A stretch of DNA of 64,000 nt. It comes from an archaeon (GTDB taxonomy: Archaea; Nanobdellota; Nanobdellia; Pacearchaeales; GW2011-AR1). The notes beneath the pieces are model-generated. The model did no database searches, had not been told where the DNA came from, and was given only the letters and a program-made list of their open reading frames with translations. A program made the translations under genes and the position numbers. The DNA is taken from assembly GCA_018697035.1 (NCBI GenBank), contig JABHSE010000004.1:195300-259299 (forward strand). Direction: 5' to 3'. Positions 1-9,954 of the stretch are shown in pieces (position 1 is the stretch's first letter; the number at the start of each line of letters is the position of its first letter).

Positions 1-243
1 AGGACTAAGCCCCTCAATCGCATCAACATCAGGCTTATTCATAACACCCAAAAACTGCCGAGCATAAGCACTCAAGGATTCAACATAGCGTCGCTGCCCC
101 TCGGCATAAAGCGTATCAAAAGCCAAAGTCGACTTCCCCGAACCAGACAGCCCAGTAATAACTACAAACTTCTCCCGCGGCAAATCAATGCTCACGTCCT
201 TCAGGTTATGTTCCCTAGCGCCCTTAATACTAATCTTTTTCAT
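1..243 (-). CDS. uvrA: Excinuclease ABC subunit A, N-terminal fragment (runs off window)
   Basis: Reverse-strand translation [81 protein letters not shown]; classic UvrA Walker A and [13 protein letters not shown]. Confidence 0.97.
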   Translation of the reverse strand, partial: MKKISIKGAREHNLKDVSIDLPREKFVVITGLSGSGKSTLAFDTLYAEGQRRYVESLSAYARQFLGVMNKPDVDAIEGLSP

Positions 244-295
244 AATAAAACTTCTAAAATTTCCTTTAAATGGTTTTTGCTAATATCATTATCCA

Positions 296-712
296 TTAGG
301 CAGTTTTCTTCCGATAAACTTCAATCGCCTTCCGCAAAGCATCTGCTGCCAAGTTACTACAATGCTCCTTAATCGGAGGCAACTCACCCAAAGCCAAACT
401 CACATCCTTATTACTAATCTTCTCAGCCTCCTCCAAAGTCTTACTCTTAGCCAACTCAGTCGCCATAGAACTAGTAGCAATAGCAGCAGCACAACCCATC
501 GTCTGAAATTTTATATCAACAATCACATCATCTTTGACCTTAATCATAATCTTCATAACATCCCCACAACTAGGATTCCCAACCGTCGCCTCAGCATCAG
601 CATCCTCAAGCTCCCCCATATTCCGCGGATTCCGAAAATGCTCCATTACATTCTTATTATAATCAACATTTCCCATCACAACAGCATCCATATTTAACCT
701 CTTCAACTCCAA
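296..712 (-). CDS. iscU: Fe-S cluster assembly scaffold IscU/NifU-like
   Basis: [40 protein letters not shown] motifs; start probably internal. Confidence 0.93.
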   Translation of the reverse strand: MELKRLNMDAVVMGNVDYNKNVMEHFRNPRNMGELEDADAEATVGNPSCGDVMKIMIKVKDDVIVDIKFQTMGCAAAIATSSMATELAKSKTLEEAEKISNKDVSLALGELPPIKEHCSNLAADALRKAIEVYRKKTA

Positions 713-1466
713 CTCTCTTAACCAGTTTTAACTTCAAACTTTCCAAATCAACCCCATCATACTGCCTCTTACTAATATCCTTATCCTCACCCAAAATCTC
801 AACATCAAACCCAGCACCTTTGGCAATATCAATATAATCATCCCTCAATAAAGCGCCACCGACACACCCACAAAGCATCTTGTCATCATTTTTCTTTTCC
901 GCACTCAAGTCACTGAGCAATACAATATCAGAAACATACATACTCCCATCATCTTTCAAAACTCGATAAGCCTCATCGAAAACCTTCCTCTTATTCGGAG
1001 CCAGATTAATCACACAGTTACTAATAATAACATCCAATGATTTAGTACTCACAGGTAAATTTTCAATATCCCCAAATCGAAACTCAACATTATTATAACC
1101 ATTTTTCTCAGCAATTCCCCGAGCCTTGTATATCATCTCTTCAGTAAAATCAACCCCTATAACCTTTCCAGATTCACCAACCTTTCGCCTAGCGATAAAA
1201 GCATCAAACCCAGCACCACTTCCCAAATCCAAAACAACATCCCCCTCAGTAATCGCAGCCATCGCAACAGGATTCCCACAACCAAGCCCAAGATTAGAAT
1301 CACTAAAACTTCCCATCTCCTCGTCGCTATATCCAATAGATTTACTTATAACTTCATTGCTAGAGCCAGCATCACAAGCACACTCACTACCACAACATCC
1401 GTCACCAGCTATCTTAGAATAATTCTCCCGAACTATTTCCTTAACATCCTCACTTTTTCTCATCAT
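663..1466 (-). CDS. arsM: Arsenite S-adenosylmethionine methyltransferase-like (ArsM family)
   Basis: [38 protein letters not shown], Cys-rich C-terminus. Confidence 0.85.
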   Translation of the reverse strand: MMRKSEDVKEIVRENYSKIAGDGCCGSECACDAGSSNEVISKSIGYSDEEMGSFSDSNLGLGCGNPVAMAAITEGDVVLDLGSGAGFDAFIARRKVGESGKVIGVDFTEEMIYKARGIAEKNGYNNVEFRFGDIENLPVSTKSLDVIISNCVINLAPNKRKVFDEAYRVLKDDGSMYVSDIVLLSDLSAEKKNDDKMLCGCVGGALLRDDYIDIAKGAGFDVEILGEDKDISKRQYDGVDLESLKLKLVKRVGVEEVKYGCCCDGKC

Positions 1467-1656
1467 TCAATTCCTCCAATAACTCGTCAACATCAACACC
1501 GTGCGCCTTCGCTCCATTCTCAAGTGTTTCAAAAGCAGCCATAGGACATCCCCCACAAAACAATCCCTTATCTGCCAATTTCTCAGCAGCATCCTTGTCC
1601 TTGTCCATAACGTCTCTAAAAGTCATATCTTTAGTAATCTTTTTACTCATCTTCAA
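1450..1656 (-). CDS. DUF1858-type small redox-disulfide protein
   Basis: [50 protein letters not shown]. Confidence 0.85.
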   Translation of the reverse strand: MKMSKKITKDMTFRDVMDKDKDAAEKLADKGLFCGGCPMAAFETLENGAKAHGVDVDELLEELNDEKK

Positions 1657-2851
1657 CCTCCCTTGCTACTCCCTTAATCTTCCCCTCTCCCAACTCCGAA
1701 CCCCCAACACCCAACTCTTCAAGCGGCAGCTTGAAGGGACTCATCTCCCGAAGTTTCTCCACAGCCTCACTAACTTTCCCCACAATATAATCTTCCTTCC
1801 CAATCACATCCACCCCAAGCGACAGCCTAATGCTCCCATGAATATACATCTCATCAACATCCAACGCCTTCAAAACATAACTTTCCTTAAGCTTAGTCGA
1901 AGCACATGCACTACCAGTCGAAACAAAAATACCCATCTCATTAAGCATCAACATCAAAGCCTCTCCCTCGATTCCATAAAATGACACGTTAATGTTATTA
2001 TACACCCTATGAGTCAACGACCCATTTATCCGAGTCCCAGAAATCTTCATCAACCCCTCAATAATTTTATCACGACTATAACGAACTTCGTCAATCTTAA
2101 AATCCACATCTATAGCAGCAGCTAACCCAACAGCTCCAGGCACATTCTCAGTCCCACTTCTCAAATTATTTTCCTGTCCACCTCCAGTAAGAATAGGTTT
2201 AATCTTAACGCCGTTACGAATATACAAAATTCCAACACCCTTAGGAGCTTGGACTTTATGCCCAGAAATACTCATCAGATCAATCGAAGCCAATGCCAAA
2301 TCCTCCTTCAAAAATCCTTGCACATTGTCCGTATGAAAATAAACCCCCTTCTTCCGACAAATAATCCCAATCTCCTCAACAGGCTGCAGCGTCCCAATCT
2401 CATTATTAACATGCATAACAGAAACAACCAAAGTATCATCCCGAACTTTCTCCCGAACCTCATCCAAACTAACTATTCCCTGCTCATCCACCTTCAAATA
2501 GTCAACCTCATAACCTTCACTTTCCAAATCCTTACACGTATCCAAAACACAAGGATGCTCAATCACACTCGTAACAATATGCTTCTTCTCAGGATTAGCT
2601 TTAGCCAAACCTCGAATCGCCAAGTTATTAGATTCAGTCCCACCACTTGTAAAAGTAATTTCTTTAGGTTCACATCCAAAATAAGCAGCAATCTTCTCAC
2701 GCGAGCCCTCAAGATGTCTTTTAGCCTCCTGCCCAACATCATGCAAACTAGAAGCGTTCCCATAACTCTCCAAAAAAACTTCATTCACAGCTAAAGCAAC
2801 CGCATCATCAACACGAGTCGTAGCCGCATTATCCAAATAAATCATTTCCAT
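1643..2851 (-). CDS. iscS: Cysteine desulfurase (NifS/IscS family)
   Basis: MIYLDNAATTRVDDAV, TSGGTESNN, SGHKVQAPKGVG, STGSACAS; start placed at ATG 2851 next to promoter. Confidence 0.95.
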   Translation of the reverse strand: MEMIYLDNAATTRVDDAVALAVNEVFLESYGNASSLHDVGQEAKRHLEGSREKIAAYFGCEPKEITFTSGGTESNNLAIRGLAKANPEKKHIVTSVIEHPCVLDTCKDLESEGYEVDYLKVDEQGIVSLDEVREKVRDDTLVVSVMHVNNEIGTLQPVEEIGIICRKKGVYFHTDNVQGFLKEDLALASIDLMSISGHKVQAPKGVGILYIRNGVKIKPILTGGGQENNLRSGTENVPGAVGLAAAIDVDFKIDEVRYSRDKIIEGLMKISGTRINGSLTHRVYNNINVSFYGIEGEALMLMLNEMGIFVSTGSACASTKLKESYVLKALDVDEMYIHGSIRLSLGVDVIGKEDYIVGKVSEAVEKLREMSPFKLPLEELGVGGSELGEGKIKGVAREVEDE

Positions 2852-2867
2852 GTTCACAATAGTTAAC
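2852..2867. promoter_or_regulatory. Palindromic operator GTTCACAATAGTTAAC upstream of iscS operon
   Basis: Near-perfect palindrome between TATA-like TTTATAAA (2873-2880) and start codon; same motif and spacing at 3272-3287. Confidence 0.75.
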
Positions 2868-2905
2868 ATTACTTTATAAAAATATCGGAAACACCCTTAA
2901 CAAAA

Positions 2906-3271
2906 TCAATACTTAGGCGAACAATTGCAATACTTAATCACATCCTTATTATACTGCTTACAAACATTACAAGAACAATGATTATCCTTCATAAACTTCA
3001 AAATCCTCTGCATCTCAACCATCGCAACCTTAGGATTCTCAAAAATCAAAGCAGCCGACTTCTTAACTTCCCTTTTCGTTTTAGCATCCAAACAAACCTT
3101 ATTCGCCCTCTTATTCGACAAATACTGACTAACCGCAGCCTTACTAACTCCCAAAGCAGCCCCAGCCTTCTCATAACTAAGCCCATGCTCTTTAGTCAAC
3201 AACCTAGCCAACTCCTTCCGAACAGCCGGGATGATATACCAAACTTCGATTTCTTGCGGTAATAAATACAT
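2906..3271 (-). CDS. HTH transcriptional regulator with C-terminal Cys cluster
   Basis: LSYEKAGAALGVSKAAVSQYLSNKRANKV helix-turn-helix; C-terminal CSCNVCKQYNKDVIKYCNC. Confidence 0.85.
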   Translation of the reverse strand: MYLLPQEIEVWYIIPAVRKELARLLTKEHGLSYEKAGAALGVSKAAVSQYLSNKRANKVCLDAKTKREVKKSAALIFENPKVAMVEMQRILKFMKDNHCSCNVCKQYNKDVIKYCNCSPKY

Positions 3272-3287
3272 GTTCACTATAGTTAAC
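3272..3287. promoter_or_regulatory. Palindromic operator GTTCACTATAGTTAAC upstream of HTH regulator
   Basis: Palindrome between TTTATAAA (3293-3300) and start ATG. Confidence 0.75.
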
Positions 3288-3323
3288 TTTCCTTTATAAA
3301 TTTTACCCTAACACTAAATAATT

Positions 3324-3506
3324 CTACTTAACATTTATTGCCTCAACCGGACATCCAGCTTCAGCCGCTTTTTCACAACTCAACTCCTCAACCTCACTCT
3401 TAACTGCATGAGCCTTACCATCCTTCATTTCAAAACTATCACTACAAGGAGCTGCACAAGCACCGCAGCCAATACACTTATTCTGGTCGACTGTTATCCG
3501 ATGCCC
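3324..3506 (-). CDS. Ferredoxin, single 4Fe-4S
   Basis: MGHRITVDQNKCIGCGACAAPCSDSFEM...AAEAGCPVEAINV. Confidence 0.9.
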   Translation of the reverse strand, partial: GHRITVDQNKCIGCGACAAPCSDSFEMKDGKAHAVKSEVEELSCEKAAEAGCPVEAINVK

Positions 3507-3687
3507 CATCTTCCACCTCATTTAGTCTACTACCAAAATCACTAATTCTATAATATTCTTCCTCAATAACTTTATCACTAACAATCGACCCCATAATCAC
3601 ATTTCCAATAGTCGTCGACATAAACATAAGACCCAAACCAACAAGAACCAAAATACCAATTCCAATCGCAACATTCCGCTTTATCAT
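3478..3687 (-). CDS. Small membrane protein, unknown
   Basis: ORF with one N-terminal TM segment. Confidence 0.6.
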   Translation of the reverse strand: MIKRNVAIGIGILVLVGLGLMFMSTTIGNVIMGSIVSDKVIEEEYYRISDFGSRLNEVEDGASDNSRPE

Positions 3688-3737
3688 AACAAAAATAACA
3701 CAAGAACATTTATAAATTTAATCAAACTAGGCAAACC

Positions 3738-4286
3738 ATGATAATCTGGATCTCCGCAACTTTAGCAATAATCATAGCTATAACTTTCCTAATCTACTAC
3801 AACCGCTTCGTCACACTCTCACACCAAATCGACAATGCCTTGTCCCAAATAGATGTCCAGCTCAGAAAAAGAGCAGATCTAATACCAAACCTACTATCTG
3901 CAGTAAAAGGCTACATGAAACACGAAAGAGCAGCGATCAAAGAAGTAACCGACGCACGAAAAGCAATGATGTCAGCGAAGGGAACAGAAAAGAAAATGAA
4001 AGCTGGAAACCAAATGCAAGAAGCACTAAAATCAATATTCGCAATCGCAGAAGGCTACCCAGACCTAAAGGCAAACACAAACTTCTTACAGTTACAACAA
4101 GAGCTATCAGCTATAGAAGACAAAGTCGCATACGCACGACAATTCTACAACGACGGAATCATGACATACAACGTAATGACACACAAAGTCCCAGGAATCT
4201 GGTTTGCCTCAATCTACGGATTCAAACCAAAAGAATACCTAAAAATACCAGAAGCAGCAAAAGCAGTTCCAAAAGTAGAATTCTAA
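3738..4286 (+). CDS. lemA: LemA family protein
   Basis: IDNALSQIDVQLRKRADLIPNLLSAVKGYMKHE...QFYNDGIMTYN. Confidence 0.95.
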   Translation: MIIWISATLAIIIAITFLIYYNRFVTLSHQIDNALSQIDVQLRKRADLIPNLLSAVKGYMKHERAAIKEVTDARKAMMSAKGTEKKMKAGNQMQEALKSIFAIAEGYPDLKANTNFLQLQQELSAIEDKVAYARQFYNDGIMTYNVMTHKVPGIWFASIYGFKPKEYLKIPEAAKAVPKVEF

Positions 4287-4287
4287 T

Positions 4288-5178
4288 ATGCAACCAACAC
4301 GCCTATCCTTCCATGACGAAATCAAAAAAAACATCTTCTCAACCTACCTACTCATAGGAATAATCCTAGTCACCCTTCTAGCCCTAACATATGCAATAGC
4401 ATTCACAATCGGCGGCGACTACTTCTTCATAATCCTAATCATCGGAATACCAATTTCGATTGCATACATAGTCTTCGGATTCTACAACTCTCACAAAATC
4501 GCAATCAAATCCGCCAACGCAAAACCAGCAACAGGCCCACAATACCGACAATATCACAACACAGTCGAAGGATTATGCCTAGCTTCAGGATTACCAAAAC
4601 CGCGTCTCTATATCATGAACAACCAACAAATAAACGCCTTCGCATCAGGTCGAGACCCACAACATGCAGTCATAGCAGTCACACAAGGTGCCCTAGATAA
4701 ACTTTCCAAGCAAGAACTAGAAGGAGTCCTCGCACACGAACTTTCTCACATCGCAAACTACGACATCCGCTTCATGACCTTAACCGCAGTCTTAGTCGGA
4801 ATGATCGCGATAATCTCAGAAATATTCCTAAGAAGTTTATTCTTCTCATCAATAACAGGGAGTCGAGACAGAGAAAGTAGCAATGGAGTCATGATGATAA
4901 TCGGAATAGCCCTCGCAATCCTAGCCCCAATAATCGTCGCACTAGTCCAACTCGCAATATCAAGAAAAAGAGAGTATGCAGCAGATTCAAGTGCAGTAAA
5001 ATTCATGCGAACTCCAACAGGATTAATAGGCGCCTTAAAGAAAATAAACGGCAACTCTGAAATGAAAATGTCAGGAGCAGTAGCACCTTTATTTATAGCA
5101 AAACCAAACAGAAAAAAAGAATGGTTCTCAACTCATCCGCCTTTAGCTGAAAGAATCAAACGATTAGAAAAAATGTAA
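4288..5178 (+). CDS. htpX: HtpX-like M48 zinc metalloprotease
   Basis: HELSHIANYD, NAFASGR, EYAADSSAV. Confidence 0.95.
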   Translation: MQPTRLSFHDEIKKNIFSTYLLIGIILVTLLALTYAIAFTIGGDYFFIILIIGIPISIAYIVFGFYNSHKIAIKSANAKPATGPQYRQYHNTVEGLCLASGLPKPRLYIMNNQQINAFASGRDPQHAVIAVTQGALDKLSKQELEGVLAHELSHIANYDIRFMTLTAVLVGMIAIISEIFLRSLFFSSITGSRDRESSNGVMMIIGIALAILAPIIVALVQLAISRKREYAADSSAVKFMRTPTGLIGALKKINGNSEMKMSGAVAPLFIAKPNRKKEWFSTHPPLAERIKRLEKM

Positions 5179-5210
5179 AAAAATAAATATATACTAGATG
5201 TCAACGTTAG

Positions 5211-5714
5211 TTAATTCCTTGAAATTAATCTTGAAAGCTCTACGGATTCTTCAAGCGATAAATTTCTTTCCAAAATAACCTTTCCATTATTATCTCTAGT
5301 TATAGTAGTTGCAGAGTATGCCTGAAAACGGGAACAGTAATCGTTTACTTTTCCAATCATACCAGGAATAATTACAGGGAATTTCTCATTTTCGGTTATC
5401 TTTGAAATTTCTATTGCTATTTCCCCTAGAGAACTTGCTACTATTTTCCCCTTTTCATAATCTTCAAAAGGATTAGTACTGTAATGAAAATTAACTCTAG
5501 CTCTTTCTTCATTGCTCCTATAACCAGCGCCTCTTTTATGTTCTTCGTCATATGTTTTTTTGTCAATTATACGCGTTGTCAACTGATCCTTTTGTGAATC
5601 CATTCTTGACACATCATTACATCTTGATGCCAAATATTTTGTATCAATTTTTTCTCCTTCTTTGAAAAAATCATAACAAGTTACTTCGATTGCTTCTCTA
5701 TTTTTACATATCAT
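5211..5714 (-). CDS. Hypothetical protein
   Basis: Intact 167-codon ORF, no recognised domain. Confidence 0.6.
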   Translation of the reverse strand: MICKNREAIEVTCYDFFKEGEKIDTKYLASRCNDVSRMDSQKDQLTTRIIDKKTYDEEHKRGAGYRSNEERARVNFHYSTNPFEDYEKGKIVASSLGEIAIEISKITENEKFPVIIPGMIGKVNDYCSRFQAYSATTITRDNNGKVILERNLSLEESVELSRLISRN

Positions 5715-5892
5715 TTTATTTTACCTCCCTGAATTTAGTTATATCAAACCAATTTTTGTTTGACCATGACCTTTCCATTTTTCTACTTGTTATTACCATA
5801 CAATGGTCACACATTACATATACTTAAACACTCACACCCCCCTAAGGGGTTGAACTGGAAAGATTTATATATCTCCAAAACCATAATTAAGC

Positions 5893-6639
5893 ATGGAAGA
5901 TACAATACTACAAGATGCAGGTCTAACAAAAGGAGAAACAAAAGTTTATCTCGCACTCTTAACCATGAACGAAAGCACCGTAGGACCAATAGCTAAAAAA
6001 GCAAGCGTCTCATTGTCAAAAATATATGAGATATTAAACAATTTAGCAAAAAAAGGATTAGTAACCTCAATAATAAAAAGCAACATCAACCATTTCGTAG
6101 CATCAGATCCAGAAAGAATTCTAGAATATATGGAAAAAAGAAAAAAGAAAATCTCTCTCTCAGAGGAAAAAATAAAGCAAATTCTACCTAGTTTAAAGCT
6201 AAGAAAAAAAGAAGAGAAAGAAAGTTTAGCAAAACTATATGAAGGAACTAAAGGAATAAAAACATTCTATGAAGAAATGCTAAGAGGTCTCAAGAAAGAA
6301 GATGTCATTTATGGCATGGGAATACCAAAATATGCAGCTGAAGAACACGAAGGATATTTCTTAGATTTTAATAAAAGAAGATCAAAAAAAGAAGTTCAAT
6401 TAAAGGCTATATACAACTATGACGCTAAAGAAGCAGGTAAAAAAAGGGAGAAAATACCTTTCACAAAAATAAAATACCTTCCAAAAAAATTCACCTCTCC
6501 TTCCTGGATAATAATTTTCAAAGACACAGTCGCAACAATTCACATGATTGGTAAACCTATTTGTGTAGTAATTCAAGACCAAAACGTATCAGAAAGTTAT
6601 TTAAATTTTTTCAATTCCTTTTGGAATCTATCAAAATAG
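5893..6639 (+). CDS. TrmB family transcriptional regulator
   Basis: LQDAGLTKGETKVYLALLTMNESTVGPIAKKASVSLSKIYEILNNLAKKGLV. Confidence 0.9.
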   Translation: MEDTILQDAGLTKGETKVYLALLTMNESTVGPIAKKASVSLSKIYEILNNLAKKGLVTSIIKSNINHFVASDPERILEYMEKRKKKISLSEEKIKQILPSLKLRKKEEKESLAKLYEGTKGIKTFYEEMLRGLKKEDVIYGMGIPKYAAEEHEGYFLDFNKRRSKKEVQLKAIYNYDAKEAGKKREKIPFTKIKYLPKKFTSPSWIIIFKDTVATIHMIGKPICVVIQDQNVSESYLNFFNSFWNLSK

Positions 6640-6650
6640 TTTTTCATTGT

Positions 6651-6716
6651 AAACCGCCAAGTCGGCGAAATATTTATTTCGCCTTACAAATTGAAAACGA
6701 CGGAATTTATTTCCGT
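6651..6716. repeat. Mosaic hairpin element (AAACCGCCAAG header plus two hairpins)
   Basis: GGCGAAATATTTATTTCGCC (6664-6683) and ACGGAA-TTTAT-TTCCGT (6700-6716); header also found at 36405-36415. Confidence 0.65.
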
Positions 6717-6759
6717 AGGCTTTTCAGAATCTAAAATTCCTGCAAATTTTCCCAACGAT

Positions 6760-7692
6760 TTACGCACCAGCGGAAATGTTGAGTAAGTACTCATGCGCAC
6801 CTTTAGCAGCAATAGCCCCTTCTCCGGCCGCCGTAATCATCTGCCTCATAGCAACATTTGTAACATCACCAGCAGCAAACACACCATCAACATTCGTCTT
6901 ACAATCCTTACCAGTAATAACATAATTCTTTTCCATAGTCAAATCCAAATCCTTCAAAACTTCAGTCGCAGGAACAGCTCCAGCCTCGATAAAAACCCCA
7001 CTAACATCTAAAGTTTCTTCGAGAACCTTCTTCTCTGGCTCTTCCCTTAAAACTCGTAACCCTTTCACAACCCCATCTCCAACAACCTCAAGAGGTTTAG
7101 CAAAATACTTAATCTCAATATTAGAAGTCGAACAAATCTTAGAAAGCGAAATAGGCTCACAGGTCATCTCATGCTTCCGATAAACAACCGTCACCTTATT
7201 ACAAATATCAGCCAAATACAAAGCAGCCTTAGCAGCCGAATTAGCTCCACCAATCACAACCACATCCTTCCCCTTAAAAAAATTCCCATCACAGGTCGCA
7301 CAATAACTAACTCCCTTCCCTAAAAACTCTTTCTCTCCCGGAATATTCAACTGCCGATGCTCCGTCCCCAGGGCAATAATCAAGCTCTTCCCTTTAACAA
7401 CTTTATCTCCATAATTCAAAACAAACAAATCACCATCTTTCTTCACACCTTCAAAACCACTTTCCAAAAACTCCGCACCAAACTTCTCAGCCTGTCCCTT
7501 AATATTATTCATTAATTCTTGTCCAGACCCAATAAATCCAGGCCAATTCTCAACCTCTCCAGCTAAATTAGCCGTCCCCCCAAAATTTTGCGAAACAACC
7601 AATGTTTTCAAGTTATAACGCCCACAATAAATCGCAGCAGTAAGACCAGCCGGACCACCACCTAAAATTAAAACATCATATATTTCTTCCAT
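6760..7692 (-). CDS. trxB: Thioredoxin reductase
   Basis: DVLILGGGPAGLTAAIY, SYCATCDGNFFKGK, GVFAAGDV. Confidence 0.95.
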   Translation of the reverse strand: MEEIYDVLILGGGPAGLTAAIYCGRYNLKTLVVSQNFGGTANLAGEVENWPGFIGSGQELMNNIKGQAEKFGAEFLESGFEGVKKDGDLFVLNYGDKVVKGKSLIIALGTEHRQLNIPGEKEFLGKGVSYCATCDGNFFKGKDVVVIGGANSAAKAALYLADICNKVTVVYRKHEMTCEPISLSKICSTSNIEIKYFAKPLEVVGDGVVKGLRVLREEPEKKVLEETLDVSGVFIEAGAVPATEVLKDLDLTMEKNYVITGKDCKTNVDGVFAAGDVTNVAMRQMITAAGEGAIAAKGAHEYLLNISAGA

Positions 7693-7742
7693 ATTAAGTC
7701 TCAGAATAAAATCTTTTTATATCTTTGTCAACAGCGAAAACT

Positions 7743-8846
7743 TCACCGCGTAACAACAAACCCTTCAACCTGCTCCTTCAACCCCTTCGCTCTCTCATCC
7801 TTCTCAAAATACTCCCTCACAGGAACCAACAACTCATCAATATATCCAGCACAGCAATTCTTTAAGTCCAAGGGATGAACATCTCCACTGACAAAAGCCT
7901 TCTCCAAATCATCATAACTATCATAAGTCAAATCCCCACCAAACTTCTCATCCCTCTCAATCTTAATGGAATCAAACTTCCCAAAAACAATATACTTCAT
8001 ATATTCCAAAACCGGATTATCTTCAACTTTTCCAGCAGGACAAAAGGCCTTCTTAAATTTACGAACAACGTCATCCTTACTGTCCGTCATAAAAATAGCA
8101 GTATCAGGCTTCGACTTACTCATCTTAATATCAATCTTCCTATCCACAGAATTTTCAGCATCACTTTTCGGCTCACTAAGTCCCATTAACATATGATGGC
8201 TAACAACCACAGGAGCAACAAACCCCATCTTCGGAAAAACATCCCGAGCCAACATATTCACTTTCCTCTGATCCATCCCCAACTGAGCAATATCCGCACC
8301 TAAATGATGAATATCAGCAGCCTGCATCAAAGGATACATAATCTGAGAAGCCGGATTCGAAGTCGAATCCTCACGTCCCATAATCTGCCCACATCTCAAA
8401 ACCCGATTAACAGTAGTATTCATAGAAAGTTTCAAAACAGTCTCCCAATACTCAGGATGGTCTCGAACAAACTCACTAGTCCAAACAAATTCAACATTCT
8501 TCAAATCCATGCCACACGCCTTCCAAACCTCAATAAAATACTCCCCGACAATCTTGATCTTCGCCAAATCTCCACCCATCTTATTATTCAGCAACCCAAA
8601 CCAATCAGCAACCCAAAACCTAAACTTAATCCCAGTCGAAGTCAACTTGTTAACATTAATAGCCCGCAATAATCCCTGAGCAATATGAATATTTCCAGAC
8701 GGCTCAAACCCATCATATGCAATAGGATGTTTCTTTTTCTCAAATAACTCTCGTAACTCTTTCTCGTTAATAATCTCCTCACCAACTTCCTTCACAAGCG
8801 ATATCTTTTCATCTATAGACAATTTCTTCATCCCAAAACCAACCAA
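7743..8846 (-). CDS. tyrS: Tyrosyl-tRNA synthetase (archaeal type)
   Basis: YDGFEPSGNIHIAQGL, KMSKSKPDTAIFM. Confidence 0.93.
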   Translation of the reverse strand: MVGFGMKKLSIDEKISLVKEVGEEIINEKELRELFEKKKHPIAYDGFEPSGNIHIAQGLLRAINVNKLTSTGIKFRFWVADWFGLLNNKMGGDLAKIKIVGEYFIEVWKACGMDLKNVEFVWTSEFVRDHPEYWETVLKLSMNTTVNRVLRCGQIMGREDSTSNPASQIMYPLMQAADIHHLGADIAQLGMDQRKVNMLARDVFPKMGFVAPVVVSHHMLMGLSEPKSDAENSVDRKIDIKMSKSKPDTAIFMTDSKDDVVRKFKKAFCPAGKVEDNPVLEYMKYIVFGKFDSIKIERDEKFGGDLTYDSYDDLEKAFVSGDVHPLDLKNCCAGYIDELLVPVREYFEKDERAKGLKEQVEGFVVTR

Positions 8847-9006
8847 TAAGCTTTTATTAATTTAATGCCTACCCCAAATATATATAAACTTCCCCATCCT
8901 ATTCTAACCATGCAATCAAAGAGGATGAATCATAAAAATTCTGTCACCCTCCTAGTCTGCACTGGGTTCTCCATTATTAACTTCTATTAACCTCGCGACA
9001 TCTCTT

Positions 9007-9411
9007 ATGAAAAATAAAAGAAATGTCGCTAAACAGACATACTATTTTGAAAAAGAAATTCACAACGATTGCCTCTCCTGCGGGCAAGACATAAAACACC
9101 CACTCTGCCCAAATTGCATATCGAAAGCCTTCAACCTCTGGACAAAGAAATTCCCAGAACACAAAATGCTAAAGGCAAAACTAAATCCTCTAATGAAGCA
9201 TCACAACCATACAAATGCAAAGTCAAAACCTTGCGTCGCATGTCAAAAACCCGTCCACATCTGCCCCCTCTGCTTCACCGAACATCTCCACAGTTTAGTA
9301 AAAGAAGCCGGTCTAGGAATCCGAGCAACAACACAATTCCTTTTCATATTTAATTTCGATTTTGAACACACCGGCTACTCGAAAGAACTAGAGTTCTACG
9401 GCGGATATTAA
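9007..9411 (+). CDS. Hypothetical Cys-rich (zinc-binding) protein
   Basis: CLSCGQDIKHPLCPNC and CVACQKPVHICPLC pairs. Confidence 0.7.
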   Translation: MKNKRNVAKQTYYFEKEIHNDCLSCGQDIKHPLCPNCISKAFNLWTKKFPEHKMLKAKLNPLMKHHNHTNAKSKPCVACQKPVHICPLCFTEHLHSLVKEAGLGIRATTQFLFIFNFDFEHTGYSKELEFYGGY

Positions 9412-9448
9412 TCAAAACCTTTAAATAAAAACATATCTTTAACCAATC

Positions 9449-9922
9449 ATGAAAGAGGATGAAACATTTTGTTGCAAAAGATTCGATGTAAAAAAATGGG
9501 ATAAAAAAAAGGTAACATGGAAAAACAAGTTGTTTGTCAAGGATACAGTATTGGCATTCTTCCACATACCACTCAACTTCGGAAGCGTCGTAAAAAGTAA
9601 TATGAAGAAACTAAAGGACGCGAACGCAATTCCAAAAGATTCGATGATTCTATCCGACGAGAAATCCATGTTCTACTCTAACTTATACATTACCACAAAA
9701 AAGGCAATTCCAAAAGCCAAAGATGTAAGAGTATCTGGAACATTCCTGACAAAAGTATTCGAAGGTCCATATAAAAATATAGGTAAATGGATTAAAGAAA
9801 TGGAAGAATATGTAAAATTAGAAAAAAAGGAACTTAAACAAATGTATTTTTACTATCCATATTGCCCGAAGTGTGCAAAAAAATATGGAAACAATTACAT
9901 CGTAATTTTCGCCGAAATCTAA
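9449..9922 (+). CDS. Hypothetical protein with C-terminal CPKC
   Basis: Intact ORF; YYPYCPKCAKKYG. Confidence 0.65.
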   Translation: MKEDETFCCKRFDVKKWDKKKVTWKNKLFVKDTVLAFFHIPLNFGSVVKSNMKKLKDANAIPKDSMILSDEKSMFYSNLYITTKKAIPKAKDVRVSGTFLTKVFEGPYKNIGKWIKEMEEYVKLEKKELKQMYFYYPYCPKCAKKYGNNYIVIFAEI

Positions 9923-9954
9923 AACTTCTTAAATTCCCTTAATCTCCTTGATAT

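Noticed and set aside
362-697. Long antisense ORFs throughout the host region (e.g. 362-697, 2249-2794, 38715-40073, 60046-60966)
   Set aside because: Shadow frames of well-identified genes caused by codon bias; low-complexity translations rich in N/I/L/R/T/S with no domains.
8911-8991. 26-codon leaderless ORF MQSKRMNHKNSVTLLVCTGFSIINFY
   Set aside because: Has a TATA-like sequence upstream but too short to distinguish from the 5' UTR of the 9007 gene.
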